From positions 22,825,591 to 22,889,590 of the forward strand of contig CAKAKS010000067.1 of the NCBI GenBank assembly GCA_916700875.1: DNA of 64,000 bases, in the 5' to 3' direction. The translations under genes were made by a program, and so were the position numbers. Of the stretch, positions 51,795-63,978 are shown piece by piece. A model generated the notes under the pieces. It searched no databases. It saw nothing but the letters and a program-made list of their open reading frames with translations, and had not been told where the DNA came from. This DNA is from Sebastes aleutianus (taxonomy: Eukaryota; Chordata; Actinopteri; Perciformes; Sebastidae). Position 1 is the first letter of the stretch. The number at the start of each line of letters is the position of its first letter.

Positions 51795-52682
51795 GAGAAA
51801 CGTTATCGTCTCCGACCAAAACTCCGGTGTCTCCCCTGTTCCCTCCGGCCGCGGTCGGGAGGCTGATGCAGGAAAAGCCAACACTATGATCAGCATTGAT
51901 TCATGGAGAGACCTAACCATAAAAGTAAGACAGAAATTATGTCTGCTATCGACGATGTACAACTTGGTGCTAATACTGTGGCAAGGAGAGTGTCTGCGCT
52001 GTCTGTGGATGCTGTGGAGCAGATAGAACGGGACATGGACAGATGCAAATGGTTTTACATCCAGTGTGATGAGTCCGTTGACTCCAGCGATACGGCCCAG
52101 CTGGCTGTCTTGAATTCATGAAATCTAAGTTCAGAACAAGACTGACAGATGAACATTTAAATGACTCCATAAGAGTGAACCTAAGTGGATACACTCCATC
52201 ATACAGTACACCTCTCTTGTTGACTCCATCAGTGCCAGTCATCTCACTAACTGTTAAAAAGACTGAATGCATGTAATACATGAACTGAAGATGATGAAGG
52301 GAAGTGATGTGATACAATGATATGTGGACAGACAAGGATACGGACAAGTAAAATAAGTAACAAAATTGTTTTGTTTTCTGTGACATTAATCTGATGGGAA
52401 TTTAATAGTGTGAGCTTGACACATTGAAAATATAAAGAAATGCATACAGAAAAAAAAAAAACATGCACATGCTGCTGAATTAAAGATGATGATGATGTCA
52501 AAATGTGAGTGTTGGATATCAACATTTTCTAAATGTTCACACAAAAGAAGCTTATTCAGCTGGTTCGGGATGGAGCTGAGCAATGTGAATAAATGTTACT
52601 AATAATATCAAATATGAGTAGCTCCCGGCCACTTTCATTTTGTCAAAGTAGCTCTCAGAGGAAAAAAGGTTGGAGACCCCTG
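51795..52682 (+). mobile_element. hAT-type transposon relic
   Basis: The frame at 51903-52121 encodes DDVQLGANTVARRVSALSVD and CKWFYIQCDESVDSSDTAQL, the transposase region of hAT elements related to GTF2IRD2/ZBED5-like genes. It stops early. The block ends at 52682 in GGTTGGAGACCCCTG, the reverse complement of the frequent hAT terminus CAGGGGTCTCC. Unique leader sequence of copy C resumes at 52686. Confidence 0.7.
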
Positions 52683-53449
52683 CGTTAGAGCAATAAAGAA
52701 ATCTAAAACTCAAGTAAATCATCATCAACTGAATCCTTATTTCCAACAACACCTATATATGGAAAATAGTCAGCAGTAATGTAGAGCAAACACAATTTGT
52801 AATGTGCTAAATAAACCTACCTGTAAAATCCTATAACATCTTCACTACAGTTTGGTGACAGACAGGTACACTACTACAACTATGGTGTGCCAAGATGGAC
52901 AACTGTGCATCAGTGGTATAAAATGTGTTCCCATATGTTTAACAAGCACAGAATCTTTGCACCAATATATTGAAATTATAACTCAATCTGCACACCAACT
53001 CTTTGGACTATTATACATAATATAAAGTATGATATAAGGCACTGGCTGTGGCAGAAGATGTCTCCATGCTCCTTGGTCATCTGCTGACTCGTCAGGATGC
53101 TTACAGTAGTGTCCAAACCTACACTTGGCAACAGACTTGCTCTCATCACTTCAGAATAATGCATTTTGCATATTGACATCATGCTCTACATTACCAGTCT
53201 CCATCTTCTCTGTATACTTTGAGAAAATAAGTGCCACTCTGATGATTTATATATGACATCATAGTGCCAAGGTCAATGTTTAGAAGTACAAAGGAGAAGA
53301 TACTCAAGTAGAATTCTGAACGCAGGACTTTTACTTGTAACAGAGTATTTTTACAGTGTGGTATTGTTACTTTTAATTAAGTAAAGGATCTGAGTGCTTC
53401 TTCCACCACTGAGTAGGTTTTCTTTAGTGTATAACCACCTGAAAATAAG

Positions 53450-53650
53450 AGTTTTTGTTACCTTAGAATGAGCCGTTTATATCTACACAAGGAGAGATGG
53501 TCCTCTTTTCACGGAGACGGCCGCCACTTAGCCCAGAATAGACAAACCACTGTGTTAACTAGGTCACCTCACATTTCGTTTCCCATGCCGCCGGAAACGA
53601 GACACTGAATCAAACCTGTTTGTCTTGGAGAGCTGAAGCATTAACAGGTA
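53450..53650. repeat. Common teleost repeat (TTAGAATGAGCCGTTTATAT type)
   Basis: The sequence with AGCCGTTTATATCTACA and GGTCCTCTTTTCACGGAG is a repeat frequently seen in fish genomes. No protein. Confidence 0.45.
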
Positions 53651-53880
53651 TTTCTGCACAAACTGCAATTTTGGGGAGATTTTAAATGTGCACATAAAAC
53701 GTGTCATTATAATGAATTATCACCTCCGCCCAGGCCAAGGGCCTAAGAAGGAGGTTATGTTTTCACCGGCGTTGGTTTGTTGGTTTGTCCGTTTGGAGGA
53801 TTACTCCAGAAGTCCGCAATGTTAACTAAAATTAACTTAAACATGGGAACAATTTAAGTGAATTGAGGGAGCAAATTATA

Positions 53881-53912
53881 TCTTATATATATATATATAT
53901 ATATATATATAG
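53881..53912. repeat. TA dinucleotide microsatellite
   Basis: Uninterrupted run of about 15 TA units. Confidence 0.9.
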
Positions 53913-54404
53913 GATGGAGACATCCTGAGGGAGTTATAAGAGGAGCCAAATGCCTGTTGATGCGCAGAAGGAACTGTGTAGAATAATTAACCAAAACTAC
54001 TTATCAAAACTACTCCCTTTTTCTCTGAATTCAATTGAAATTAGTTTAAGATGAAGTCTTGTTTTGTTTTTTTTATGTTTTCTCTCTCCCACCTTGTTTT
54101 AAGTTGTGAAATTTTGTGTAAAAACAAAGAGACAGCTGTAAAATGAAAATACAGTGGTAAAGAATGTGATGATGATTGTATAAGTTGCTGAAACTGCAAT
54201 AAAAACTAAGTTAAAAGAAAAAGAAAAAAAAAACGACACGTTTGATGTGCACATACTGTATAAGCACGGAGGGTTCTGTGGTTCAAAACTGCACTAAATG
54301 TAACCAGCGGAACTGTAGGTGTCTGTGCGTAATTGGATACTGATCTCATGCGTACAAATGTATTAATGAGTCATAATATTATAAAGTAGTAATTTTACGT
54401 GTTA

Positions 54405-54829
54405 TTTTCTTTTTTTTCTCGTAAAGTCAGGACTTTATTCTCACAACATTACAACTTTATTATCGTAATATTACAACTTCTTTCTCGTAATATTATGACT
54501 TTTTTCTCGTAAAGTTATGACTTTATTCTCATATTACAACTTTTTTCTCGTAAAGTTATGACTTTATTCTCATAATATTACGAATTTATTCTCGTAATAT
54601 TACAAATTTATTCTGTAAATCTCATCTCTTTTTTCCCTCAATGTGACCCTAATACTCCGTAGTACATTTGCACTTGGGCCCTCACTGCATTAGACTTATA
54701 TACTGTATACTTAGACTATAAACTGTGTTACCTTCATCACAATGCTCAAATGTTTTGCGGCTCCAGACAGATTTTTATTTTTTTTTTGTCTAAAATGGCT
54801 CTTTTGATAGTAAAGGTTGCTGACCCCTG
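54405..54829. mobile_element. Nonautonomous hAT-like element, copy 1
   Basis: It has runs of TTTATTCTCGTAATATTACAA-like units and ends GTTGCTGACCCCTG, a hAT-type terminus. A second copy is at 56548-56821. No transposase. Confidence 0.55.
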
Positions 54830-55459
54830 AACTAACCCATTGGGTATCAGCAATGCATAAATCAGGGACACTAAGTTGAATGGGCTGAAAGCAACACACT
54901 GACTGCACCAATTTCCATTTTAATCACAGTATGGCTCCTTCTACATGAGTGTATGAGGTCGATCACAGCACAGTATCCATGAAGGGAGATGAGGCCTCCA
55001 GCAAGCTTCTTATTCACAAGTCTGGGTAACATCATTCTTTCTGAAAAATGTAAACTTGGTACTGTGTTTTAAGTCCATATAGTAAGCTAAATGGATGTGT
55101 ACTACAGTACAAGGCACATATACACCCCAGATATGCTTCTATAGTGGCTATGTCACTTTTTATGTTAAAGTTATATTTCAGGAAACACAAACTCCTATAC
55201 CTATTATCTCTGCTGAAGAAGTGTCTTGTGAGAACATACTGTTCTTTGGGTTGTTGTCTTGTACATGTTTGTATCACTTTCCCAGCCTAGAGGCTAGAGA
55301 CAACGGCGACAGACTCTCACTGACGGCCCAAAAGTTGTTAGTTATATAAGTTCATCAAAATGAAAACACGTTTTTTTTTCTCAATGGACTTCACGCTGGT
55401 CTGTACCTCGCTGTTTGTGCATCTTCAAAGTATAAAACAGTTGATTAAGCAACACATCG

Positions 55460-55870
55460 ATCGATCACTATTGTGGTGGAATTTCTGATACACAAGGTAA
55501 CTCAATAGGAAGGAAGAGGCCCCGGAGCTGTTGATGTCTTACACAGAAGGTTTATTGAAGCTGGATCAAGGAGCAATTGTCAGGTCTCCACCATTGAGGT
55601 GCTCTCTGCGTGAAGCCCTCACAACTCTGCCCTTCCTCCCTGGTGCTCAGTGTTTTATCCTTATCATGTTTTGACTTACTCGGTTCCTCTGGCATCTCTG
55701 AACCTGGTTGCCCCAGCAACTGGCTCTATGGTCCCTACTACAGACACAGCTGTACACATAACGGTGGCTCCCCTAGACAGAACTCCAACCCAATAATGTT
55801 AACAGAGGGACACTCTGAGAGACACTCTGAGAGACACTCTGAGAGACACTCAGAAAATTCCATCACAACT
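55460..55870 (+). mobile_element. LTR-like fragment with 15-bp tandem repeats
   Basis: Inverted homologue of 40660-40978. It contains about 3.5 direct copies of a 15-base unit (GACACTCTGAGAGAC phase) at 55808-55855, absent from the other copy. No coding sequence retained. Confidence 0.45.
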
Positions 55871-56129
55871 ATGTCTTCTAAACCTGCTTTTCCTGTGGGC
55901 TCTTTTGGCTTATATGTTTAAGACACAGACAACTCATCGGGCTACACCCAGAACAGAAAAAATGCCTGGAGTGTTGCTGAAATTTTTTGCATTCTCAACA
56001 GTGTCTTTAACTGTTTCATCTGTGAAGCTTTGGCTTTAAAGTTTATGACCGATTTATGACTGTTTTATTAAAAGGCCATTTTTCACATTTAAAACAGATG
56101 TCACAGTCATCTCAATTTAGTTACAACTA

Positions 56130-56240
56130 GGCTTGGGCGATATGACGAGATTATCGTTCAACACGATATTGTTTGGCCACAATAATGGTCCTTACGTGTC
56201 AACGATAACAGAACGATATGCAATAATGCAAAAACCTGTT
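56130..56240 (+). repeat. Candidate hAT/MITE start (GGCTTGGGCGATATGACG type)
   Basis: The start resembles the frequent fish MITE terminus GGCTTGGGCGATATG. No matching end was found nearby. Confidence 0.35.
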
Positions 56241-56547
56241 ATGAATTTTGCACTATATTCAGTGTCTCTTTCTCTTTTGGTTTCCAGGTACATTGTCAAA
56301 CAGATGGTTTCCAACAGTTGAAAAAGCCAGTTTCAAGCCAGTTCAAAGCCAGTTTCAAGGAAATGTCGAATACATCAGATCACCAACAAGCCACAGATAT
56401 TTCAGCAAGACAGCAAGGTTTCCGCCAGTGTATTGCAAGCTCGTTGGCCTGCCGGGGGACTAAGGTGACTTCCCGCCGGGCCGGGGATTTATGTATTTTT
56501 AATGAATAAGTCGGTATGTGGGTTGTGTGGTTAAACCCTAACAAGTG

Positions 56548-56821
56548 TCGTAAAGTTATGACTTTATTCTCGTAAAATTACGATTTTTTTCTAATAATAT
56601 GACTTTATTCTGGAAATCTCAGATTTTTTTTCCCTCAATGTGGCCCTAATACTCCGTAGTATATTTGCCCTTGGGCCCTCACTGCATTAGACTTATATAC
56701 TATATACTTATACTATAGACTGTGTTACCTCCATCACAATGCTCAAATGTCTTGCGGCTCCAGACAGATTTTTTTTTTTTCCTAAAATTGCTCTTTTGAT
56801 AGTAAAGGTTGCTGGCCCCTG
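56548..56821. mobile_element. Nonautonomous hAT-like element, copy 2
   Basis: Direct repeat of the 54405-54829 element, ending GTTGCTGGCCCCTG. The two differ by small indels in the TTTATTCTCG repeats. Confidence 0.55.
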
Positions 56822-57900
56822 TTCTACACGCTTCGCACACGGGAGAGGATGCAATCTGCAACCTCACAGCTAGATAGCAGATATGTTATACACTGTATCT
56901 CTAAATGACTAAAAATAAACTTACGGGATGCAGTCCAAAACAAAGATACTCTACAATACACTACACCACACTAAAACACTGGAAAACTAATATTAGTAAC
57001 TTCCCACAAGGAGATACAAAAAACTGACAATGAACCAGGGGAAACACAGAGATCAAATATACAGAAGAGCAGGGATTAGACAGGTGGAACAAATCAGAGC
57101 AGAGGCCTGTACTACGAAGCGAGTTCAACATACACAGGGTATCTTCTCGTTATCTGGCTTCACTAACCCTAAGAATCGAGATTTTACCTGGTTATCAACT
57201 CGGTAAGTCAACCCAGGGTTTCTCAGTCTGGCTGTGTGCGCGTTCACATGGACGTGGAGGTGTTTGCAGTGTACAATAAATCCCAGACATATACAAGTCC
57301 ACAGACAGGCAGACAGACAGGCAGAGCGGCATATTTTACAAAAGGAAGAGCAAACTAAATATTAGACAAATACGAAGAAGTTATAAACACTTAATCCAGG
57401 CTAAAATTAACACAGTTGAAGGTGCCAAATTAATTCTATTCTAGTTTCATATGATCCGAGTCTTCACTAGCTATAAAACTGAATCCGCTACAACCTAAAA
57501 ATGTCACTGTAATGCCTATTTCTGCACAGGCAGCACCACGATTGAATGTGTCTAGGCCAGAGAGCTTGCAGTTTTCAATCCGGTCTCTGTGATCTCTATG
57601 TAAGCCTTATATATGTGCACAAATATATCTGTGAGAAAGATCAACAAACCCCTGTACCAGCCTTTCAGGGTTTTGACAATGACAAAAGATATAGATGTTG
57701 TGTGAACAGGGATAGATAAAATGCAGCTAGTGATTGACAGGGCTACATGTTAGTTACGAATAACCCATTGAGTTTCTGCCCCATGAAGGAGCCTTTCAGT
57801 TAGTAAATGTGTGGTTATGGTAGGCCTATGTGTTCAATGTTGAATACAATCAAAATAAGTGTGACAATATCAATACATTAACAAAATATTGGTGTTCTAC
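56822..57900. other. Intergenic, no gene seen
   Basis: Unclassified AT-rich DNA between the second hAT-like element and the 3' flank of copy D. A short GCAGACAGACAGGCAG motif run is at about 57305-57330. No coding or RNA gene recognised. Confidence 0.4.
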
Positions 57901-58063
57901 TAGCTCTTTAAATGTCCATTTTCAAGTTTAAAGCCATTGTGTGTAGCATTTCTGACTTTGGTGTCAGTAGTATCAGCAATGCATACCACCTCATTCCTCC
58001 CACAGATCTAAATCGGGGACACTAAACTGAACAGGCTGAAAGCAACACATTGACTGCACCAAT

Positions 58064-58069
58064 TTTATT
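58064..58069 (-). terminator. Candidate polyadenylation signal of copy D
   Basis: AATAAA on the minus strand lies 139 bases downstream of the exon 15 stop codon. It is the only copy for which such a signal is evident close to the stop. A single hexamer in AT-rich DNA is weak evidence. Confidence 0.35.
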
Positions 58070-58207
58070 GGACATGTAGCATTTGTCAGACAAAGAATGG
58101 ACCTGTAATCAACTCTTTTTTTCTTCTCTGTACGTATTATCCATTACATACACAAGAAACCAAGGAGGTACTGTAAATAACTCCTGGATTGAGTTTGGAT
58201 CTGTAGT

Positions 58208-61200
58208 TCAGGCCTTAGAATCTTCTTTGATGATGCACTCATCAGGTTTTCGGGGATGCAAAACACAATCATTTTCTGTGAGGATGGAGAAACACGGCAA
58301 TTAATATTCTACTAGACTATTCGTTTACTACATGTACTGTAAAAACCTATTCAGCTTCAGTTTAAAACATCATCAGAAATTATCAGCTGAAGGGGACTGA
58401 ACGATTTGGCCTTTCTTTGGCCGCCTACAGAGTTCTGCACTGATGCAGCATATGGAGACAGGAAAGGTGAAGTGAATTTTGGATATGTTGTCCAACTAGA
58501 GTCCAATCTTGGAACCAATCGGGTATTGGTTTTACGACAGATAATCCTCTGGGGGCAAGCTCTCTTACTATCTCCCTCCTCTAGCGTCAGTGAGTATATG
58601 CTGTAAGACATTACATAGGCATGCAGTATCGTATCTATGCAGTTTGATCATCCTGTATGGATCACCTCTACGTTACTGTCACAGTGTTCAAATTGTCTTT
58701 ATGAACATTATCAGCTCAGAACTTCTGAGCAAACTGAAAAGACCATTAACTGAAACAGAAAAGCCAAATTATTCAGTCCCCACCACCAATCACCACATCA
58801 CTATCGACCATTAAACTTAGAGCATTGACTGATGTCTCTGATTACAGGTGACTCACCTTCAGAACGGCCATCTTTTGGTTTTTCAGTTAAAGCACGAAGC
58901 TCTGTATCAGAACGAGCTGTTTCAAGGTAAAAAGTCTTTTTTGGTGTGTTACATAGGTCGGCTGCTGGAGTGCATAACGTTTTCAGTCTCTGTGAAAAGA
59001 TCAATATTTGCCAGATCACTTGCATTGTAACAGACCTCAAAGCATTAAAACACAAAAATAGTACCCCACTGAAATCCTCAAATTTGTCTTCTGTGATATT
59101 TTATATTTTCATCAGTCAGCTCACATAGAACATGTAAATACAACGTGCAGAGAAATAAACTTAAAAGAAATAAAAACCTCCTCTAGAGGAACTTGAAAAT
59201 GGGTGCCTTAGTTATGTTACCAAACTAGCTATCAGACGTAGCTCCATGTGAGCTGCATGTAGGTTCGGTCAGAAAAAGGTCAAGGAATTGATTTTTTACT
59301 GCAAATGACTACACTGATTTAACTGAAATAACACAATGTTTTATTAACTTTATCTTTGACAGTAAATCTTTGTGATGACCGGAGTACGCTGTGCTGTCAG
59401 TAGACACACTTACCTGTCTCACTGTTCCCGGGGTTACTGCCATACTATAGAGAATCCACAGAGGAGTCAGGAGAACTGAAGAGAGAGCAAAAAATATCCC
59501 GATAGCGTAACCCCACCAGGGGTACTGGTAGGTGTTGTTGTATTTCAGCGGGGTGAACTTGATCAGCGACAATAACATTATTCCCTATTAAAAAAAGAAG
59601 AGACATGCAGATAAACAGGATACATTATTGTCAACATAAATATATTTTTCTTTAAGTCTTATTTTTCAGCTTACTTTCAGTTTTGACTTTTTCTCCTGAG
59701 TTTTACGTCTTACAGACACAATAATACACAATAAATGTACTTACAGCACAGATGGATGGTGTGAAGAACTTCCAACAATATTTCATATACGACGAGGGGT
59801 AGTAGCCGATCATTCCCTTTATTTTGTCGTAATAACGCTCAGCACCTTGTAGACAGACGGACATTTTAGCTTTATAAACATTTAAAGATCAAACACCGGG
59901 CAGTCATCTGCATACAATTTGAGGATACAACTTATATTATTAGTGCAGTACAGATGAGAAACATTTGCAAAGTGAGTCACATGAGCAAATATCAATTCAA
60001 TATCTTCTTCATATAATTTGTAATATTTTGATGAAAACAACACTGATGAGCACAACTCTATCAGAGAGTCTGATCAAAGTCTAAATTGCCAAAAAAGTGC
60101 CACTATTATTAATTATGGCATAGTTCAAAGGGGTACCACTACTTTGGGGGTATATACTGTGTTATTGTTAGCTTATTTAATATACTGTACTATACTTTTA
60201 AATCCACATTATTGAAAGCATATGTGTCAATTGACCTTGACTAAAATGTTTTTTGTTGCTCACCAAATATCCATCCCACACAGATGGACTCCAAAATGGC
60301 AAAAACCATGATTGGTATTCCACTGCAAGCATAGTAGTCAAACAGCAGAAATACATAAAGTCCTCCCTACAGCACATAAGAAAGAGAAAAGAGATTGATT
60401 TGTTCAAAATCAAAACATTTTTGACACAGAGAAAGAGACTTACAGACAGGTGCAGTATTTTGTAACAGTTTTAATTTCACAGGTTAAACAAACTCTTACC
60501 TCGGTCACCATGAACAGGCCAATAACTAAGGATACACCACAGATCGCCAGCAGAAGTAGTTTACGTCGATGACCAGTGAGAAAGAAGGATGGATGCATGT
60601 CTGATATGGATGTCACCAAGCTTTCCAGAGACACAAACTGTGGGTAAAAGATTAGTGTTACATCTACATTTTCCACACTGATACCTTTAGGCCTTTAGTG
60701 GTTTGGATTAATGTTTTTAGTTTTTCATCACCTTGAACAAACAAAGCAGCGTACATCCTGTCAAAACACTTCCTGCAATTAAACCTGATTATTTATGTAT
60801 TTTTGGTATTTGGCTTTTTAATGTCTTGCATGCAATGCCTGATCACATAGTGCAACTCACAAGACAGACGCATTGACAATGTGTTATAATAATATATCAT
60901 TTACAAGTGCTATGAAGCATTAAAATAATTAAAAGTGAAAGGAAGTGGGGAAATAGATTGAAGTTGTCTTTTCACGTGGGGATTTAGTGATAATTCAAAG
61001 CATAAGAATACGTTTATTTTAGATACAACTGAATGGTAACACTTTACCTGACTGTCCAGTCCAAGGAAGATTATCATGATGAAGAAGAGGGCAGCCCAGA
61101 GTTGGGGTAAAGGCATCATGGCTACTGCCCGAGGGTAAGCAATGAATGCCAGGCCGGGACCTGCAAGTGGTCCAAAGTAGATGGCAAAATAGGTTAGGCA

Positions 61201-63978
61201 TTAGTACTCTTATGGGTCATAATCTATACTGGAAAAACAAAGTTTGGAAACTTGTGTTTGATGGATTATTTCTCTGTTGTTACAATGCTAATGGTCATTG
61301 TATTTTATATCGTTGGAAAGCCTGTTTATTTACCTTCGCAATGATGTCCCACTTGTAAGGATCATGCATTTGTGGGATGAGCAGCACAGCTGATTATGTG
61401 GGTAGCACCCAAGAAAAATTTGCCAAAATGCTCCGTCAATGGTAAACAGTGTATTCTCCTGTTGGTATTGACTCTTGTTTTGAGTTGTTTGGTGGATTGG
61501 ATGATTGAACTCTCTATCAGTAACAAGGAACAAACAAGACATATTGGCTATTTTACACTTTATTCATTTAATACACCGTCAGGAGCCTCAGTAGCGGTGG
61601 AAGATCCATACGCAGCCACAACAGCCTGGCACCTCCTCCTCATGCTGGTCACCAACCTGGTCACACGTTGCTGTGGGATGGCGTTCCATTCCTCAACCAG
61701 GATTCGTTGCAGGTCAGCCAGCATGGTTGTGTTGGTCACTCTAACACGTACAGCACGCCCAAGCTGATCCCACAAGTTGAATTTGGTTGAGGTCTGGACT
61801 CTTGGCAGGCCGTTCCATTCTCTCTACTCCCACATTGTGGAGGTAGTCTGTGATAACCCTGGCTCTGTGGGGGTGAGCGTTGTTTCTTGGAGGATGAAGT
61901 TAGGTCCCAGATTGTGGAGATATGGGATCGCCACTGGCTGCAGAATCTCATCCCGATATCTCACTGCATTGAGATGGCCTTCAATGATGACAAGCCTTGT
62001 TTTGCCAGTGAGGAGGATGCCGCCCCACACCATGACACAGCCCCCACCAAAAGCTGTTACTCCATCGGTGCAACAATCAGCATAGCGTTCTCCACGTCGT
62101 CTCTATACTTTGACCCTGCCGTCCAACTTTCGCAGACAGAACCTGGACTCATCACTGAACATGACATTCCCCCACATGTTCAGGTTCCATTGTCTGTGTT
62201 GTCGACACCAGCGCAAACGGGCCTGACAGTGAAGGGCAGTCATTGCAGGCTTCCTGGTAGCCTTATGAGAATACACTGTTTAGAGCATTTTGGCAAATTT
62301 TTCTTGGGCGCTACCCACATAATCAGCTGTGCTGCTCATCCCACAAATGCATGATCCTTACAAGTTGGACATCATTGCGAAGGTAAATAAACAGGCCTTC
62401 CAACGATGTAAAATACAATGACCATTAGCATTGTAACAACAGAGAAATAATCCATCAAACACAAGTTTCCGAACTTTGTTTTTCCAGTTTATTTATAGTA
62501 ATAGGTCCATTTGACGCAAGAATTAGACCTGCTGAGTTTGTGTTGAGATGGGGAGTAACTAAAAGTGAAACTCTTATTTCTGGCCCAATGCACCCCAGCT
62601 GGTTTAGAGGAGGATGCTGCCACAATCTTATCCCCGACTTCCTGTCCTCTACACTTACTCATATTTTAGGAGCATTTCAAAGCTTTGTCTTCCTAAAATG
62701 TCACATTACTAGAGCAGCGAAATGAAAATACATCTTGCTCACATTGCAGAACAATTATGTCACCACATCAGAATGACTTTTGGAATTTCCAGTTACGGTA
62801 TAACTGTATGAAATCTGAAAATTCACATATCACAGCATTTGGCTGAAGTGTGTACCATATACAGTATACTGTATGTGCCATATGCAGTACTCATCTCATT
62901 ATGGGGACATATATCAGTTCACACCACCACATGTGAGGATGTACTTGCAATCTCGGTACAGAAATTCAGTCCCCAAAAGGTTAGCCATTTACTTTAGTTA
63001 AAGCTTCTATAATCAAATGTGTATATTAATGATGAATCAAATGAGGGTGTGTGTGAAAAGGGGTCACTTAAAAAGGTATAATATGCAGGAATTTCCTAAA
63101 AACAATGTATAGACTGATACAACAATAATCCAGTCTGTTATCTACTGTAGCAGGACGGGATACCCCCGTCTGTGTGCCAACTGATAAAACTTCATCTGGG
63201 CAGTGCTGCAGAAAGACATTCCTGTGTCACAAGAATTGGCCTTCAATCACTGCAGAGGAGTATTGAATAGACTCCCTAATACCCCTTTCACACCGAGGAC
63301 TCAACCAAGGTTGAACCATGGTTGATTGTGTGTTTGAAAGGGTTAACCCGCGTTGACCGACTCACCTTTGCGATCCAGGTCGAGAGGAGGGTCAGACCAG
63401 GGTCGATTTCAATGTGAACGGCACGGACCAGGGTCGCTAACAACCGGGGCGGGACAAATCTATTTGGAAAGGGTTTAAGTGAGATGTGTAGTTCTTATGG
63501 TTAAGAGAAAGCCAGTGAATGCAGGGAACTTCTTTTATTTTTTTAAGATGTACAAACAAAAGCATGTTGGTAGATACTTATGATTTACTGTTTTTCACAG
63601 GAGCACAACAAAGCTAACATACAACACAGTGTTTGTCTACAAACCATCCCATACCTGATTCAGCTACCGTTGAGATGTCAACACCCAACTCATACGACAT
63701 GAAGCCGAGGACAGAGAAGACGGCAAAGCCGGCAAGAAAGCTGGTTAAACTGTTTAGTGTGCACAAGGCAAAGGTGTCTCTGAAAATAAAAAAAAAGATG
63801 ATTAGGTATTATATCCTACATCACATAAACAGTTAAAGGCATAAAACGTATAGAATAATATTTATTTTCCTTACTTGTAGCAGTTGTTGTTGTATTTGTT
63901 GTAGCTTCCCATAGATGGCGTAGAGCCTACGCAGACACAAATGGAGAATAATATCTGGCTCCCAGCATCCATCCACAC
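58208..63978 (-). CDS. slc6a13: SLC6 GABA transporter 2-like, copy D, exons 7-15 (5' part beyond window)
   Basis: Exons: 63978-63875, 63779-63655, 61160-61048, 60637-60500, 60366-60264, 59845-59745, 59584-59414, 58989-58857, 58275-58208. They give 351 in-frame codons from TM6 to the stop. Exons 1-6 must lie beyond 64000. TM6 reads SQILFSIC, with Ile where the other copies have Tyr, followed by CVGSTPSMG, the most divergent TM6 of the set. TM8 keeps DSQ. Exon 15 is full length, ending IIKEDSKA. Intron 8 holds a Tc1-like element. An AATAAA signal is present on the minus strand at 58069-58064, about 140 bases past the stop. Confidence 0.87.
61227..62491 (-). mobile_element. Tc1/mariner-like transposon with about 205-bp inverted ends
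   Basis: Left end 61227-61435 and right end 62285-62491 are near-exact inverted repeats starting at a TA followed by CTGGAAAAACAAAGTT. Between them the minus strand encodes a broken Tc1-like transposase: MVWGGILLTGKTRLVIIEGH, then in a second frame RVITDYLHNVGVERMERPAK, then LGRAVRVRVTNTTML and LVEEWNAIPQQRVTRL up to the stop at 61560. At least two frame changes make it inactive. It lies in intron 8 of copy D only. Confidence 0.88.
63270..63470. repeat. Candidate MITE in intron 8 of copy D
   Basis: It begins ATACCCCTTTCACACCGAGG and contains several GGTTGA/TCAACC pairs and repeated CAGGGTCG units. Not seen in introns of the other copies. Family not identified. Confidence 0.35.

Noticed and set aside
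61887..62354. A 155-residue plus-strand open frame
   Set aside because: It is the antisense shadow of the Tc1-like transposase on the minus strand.
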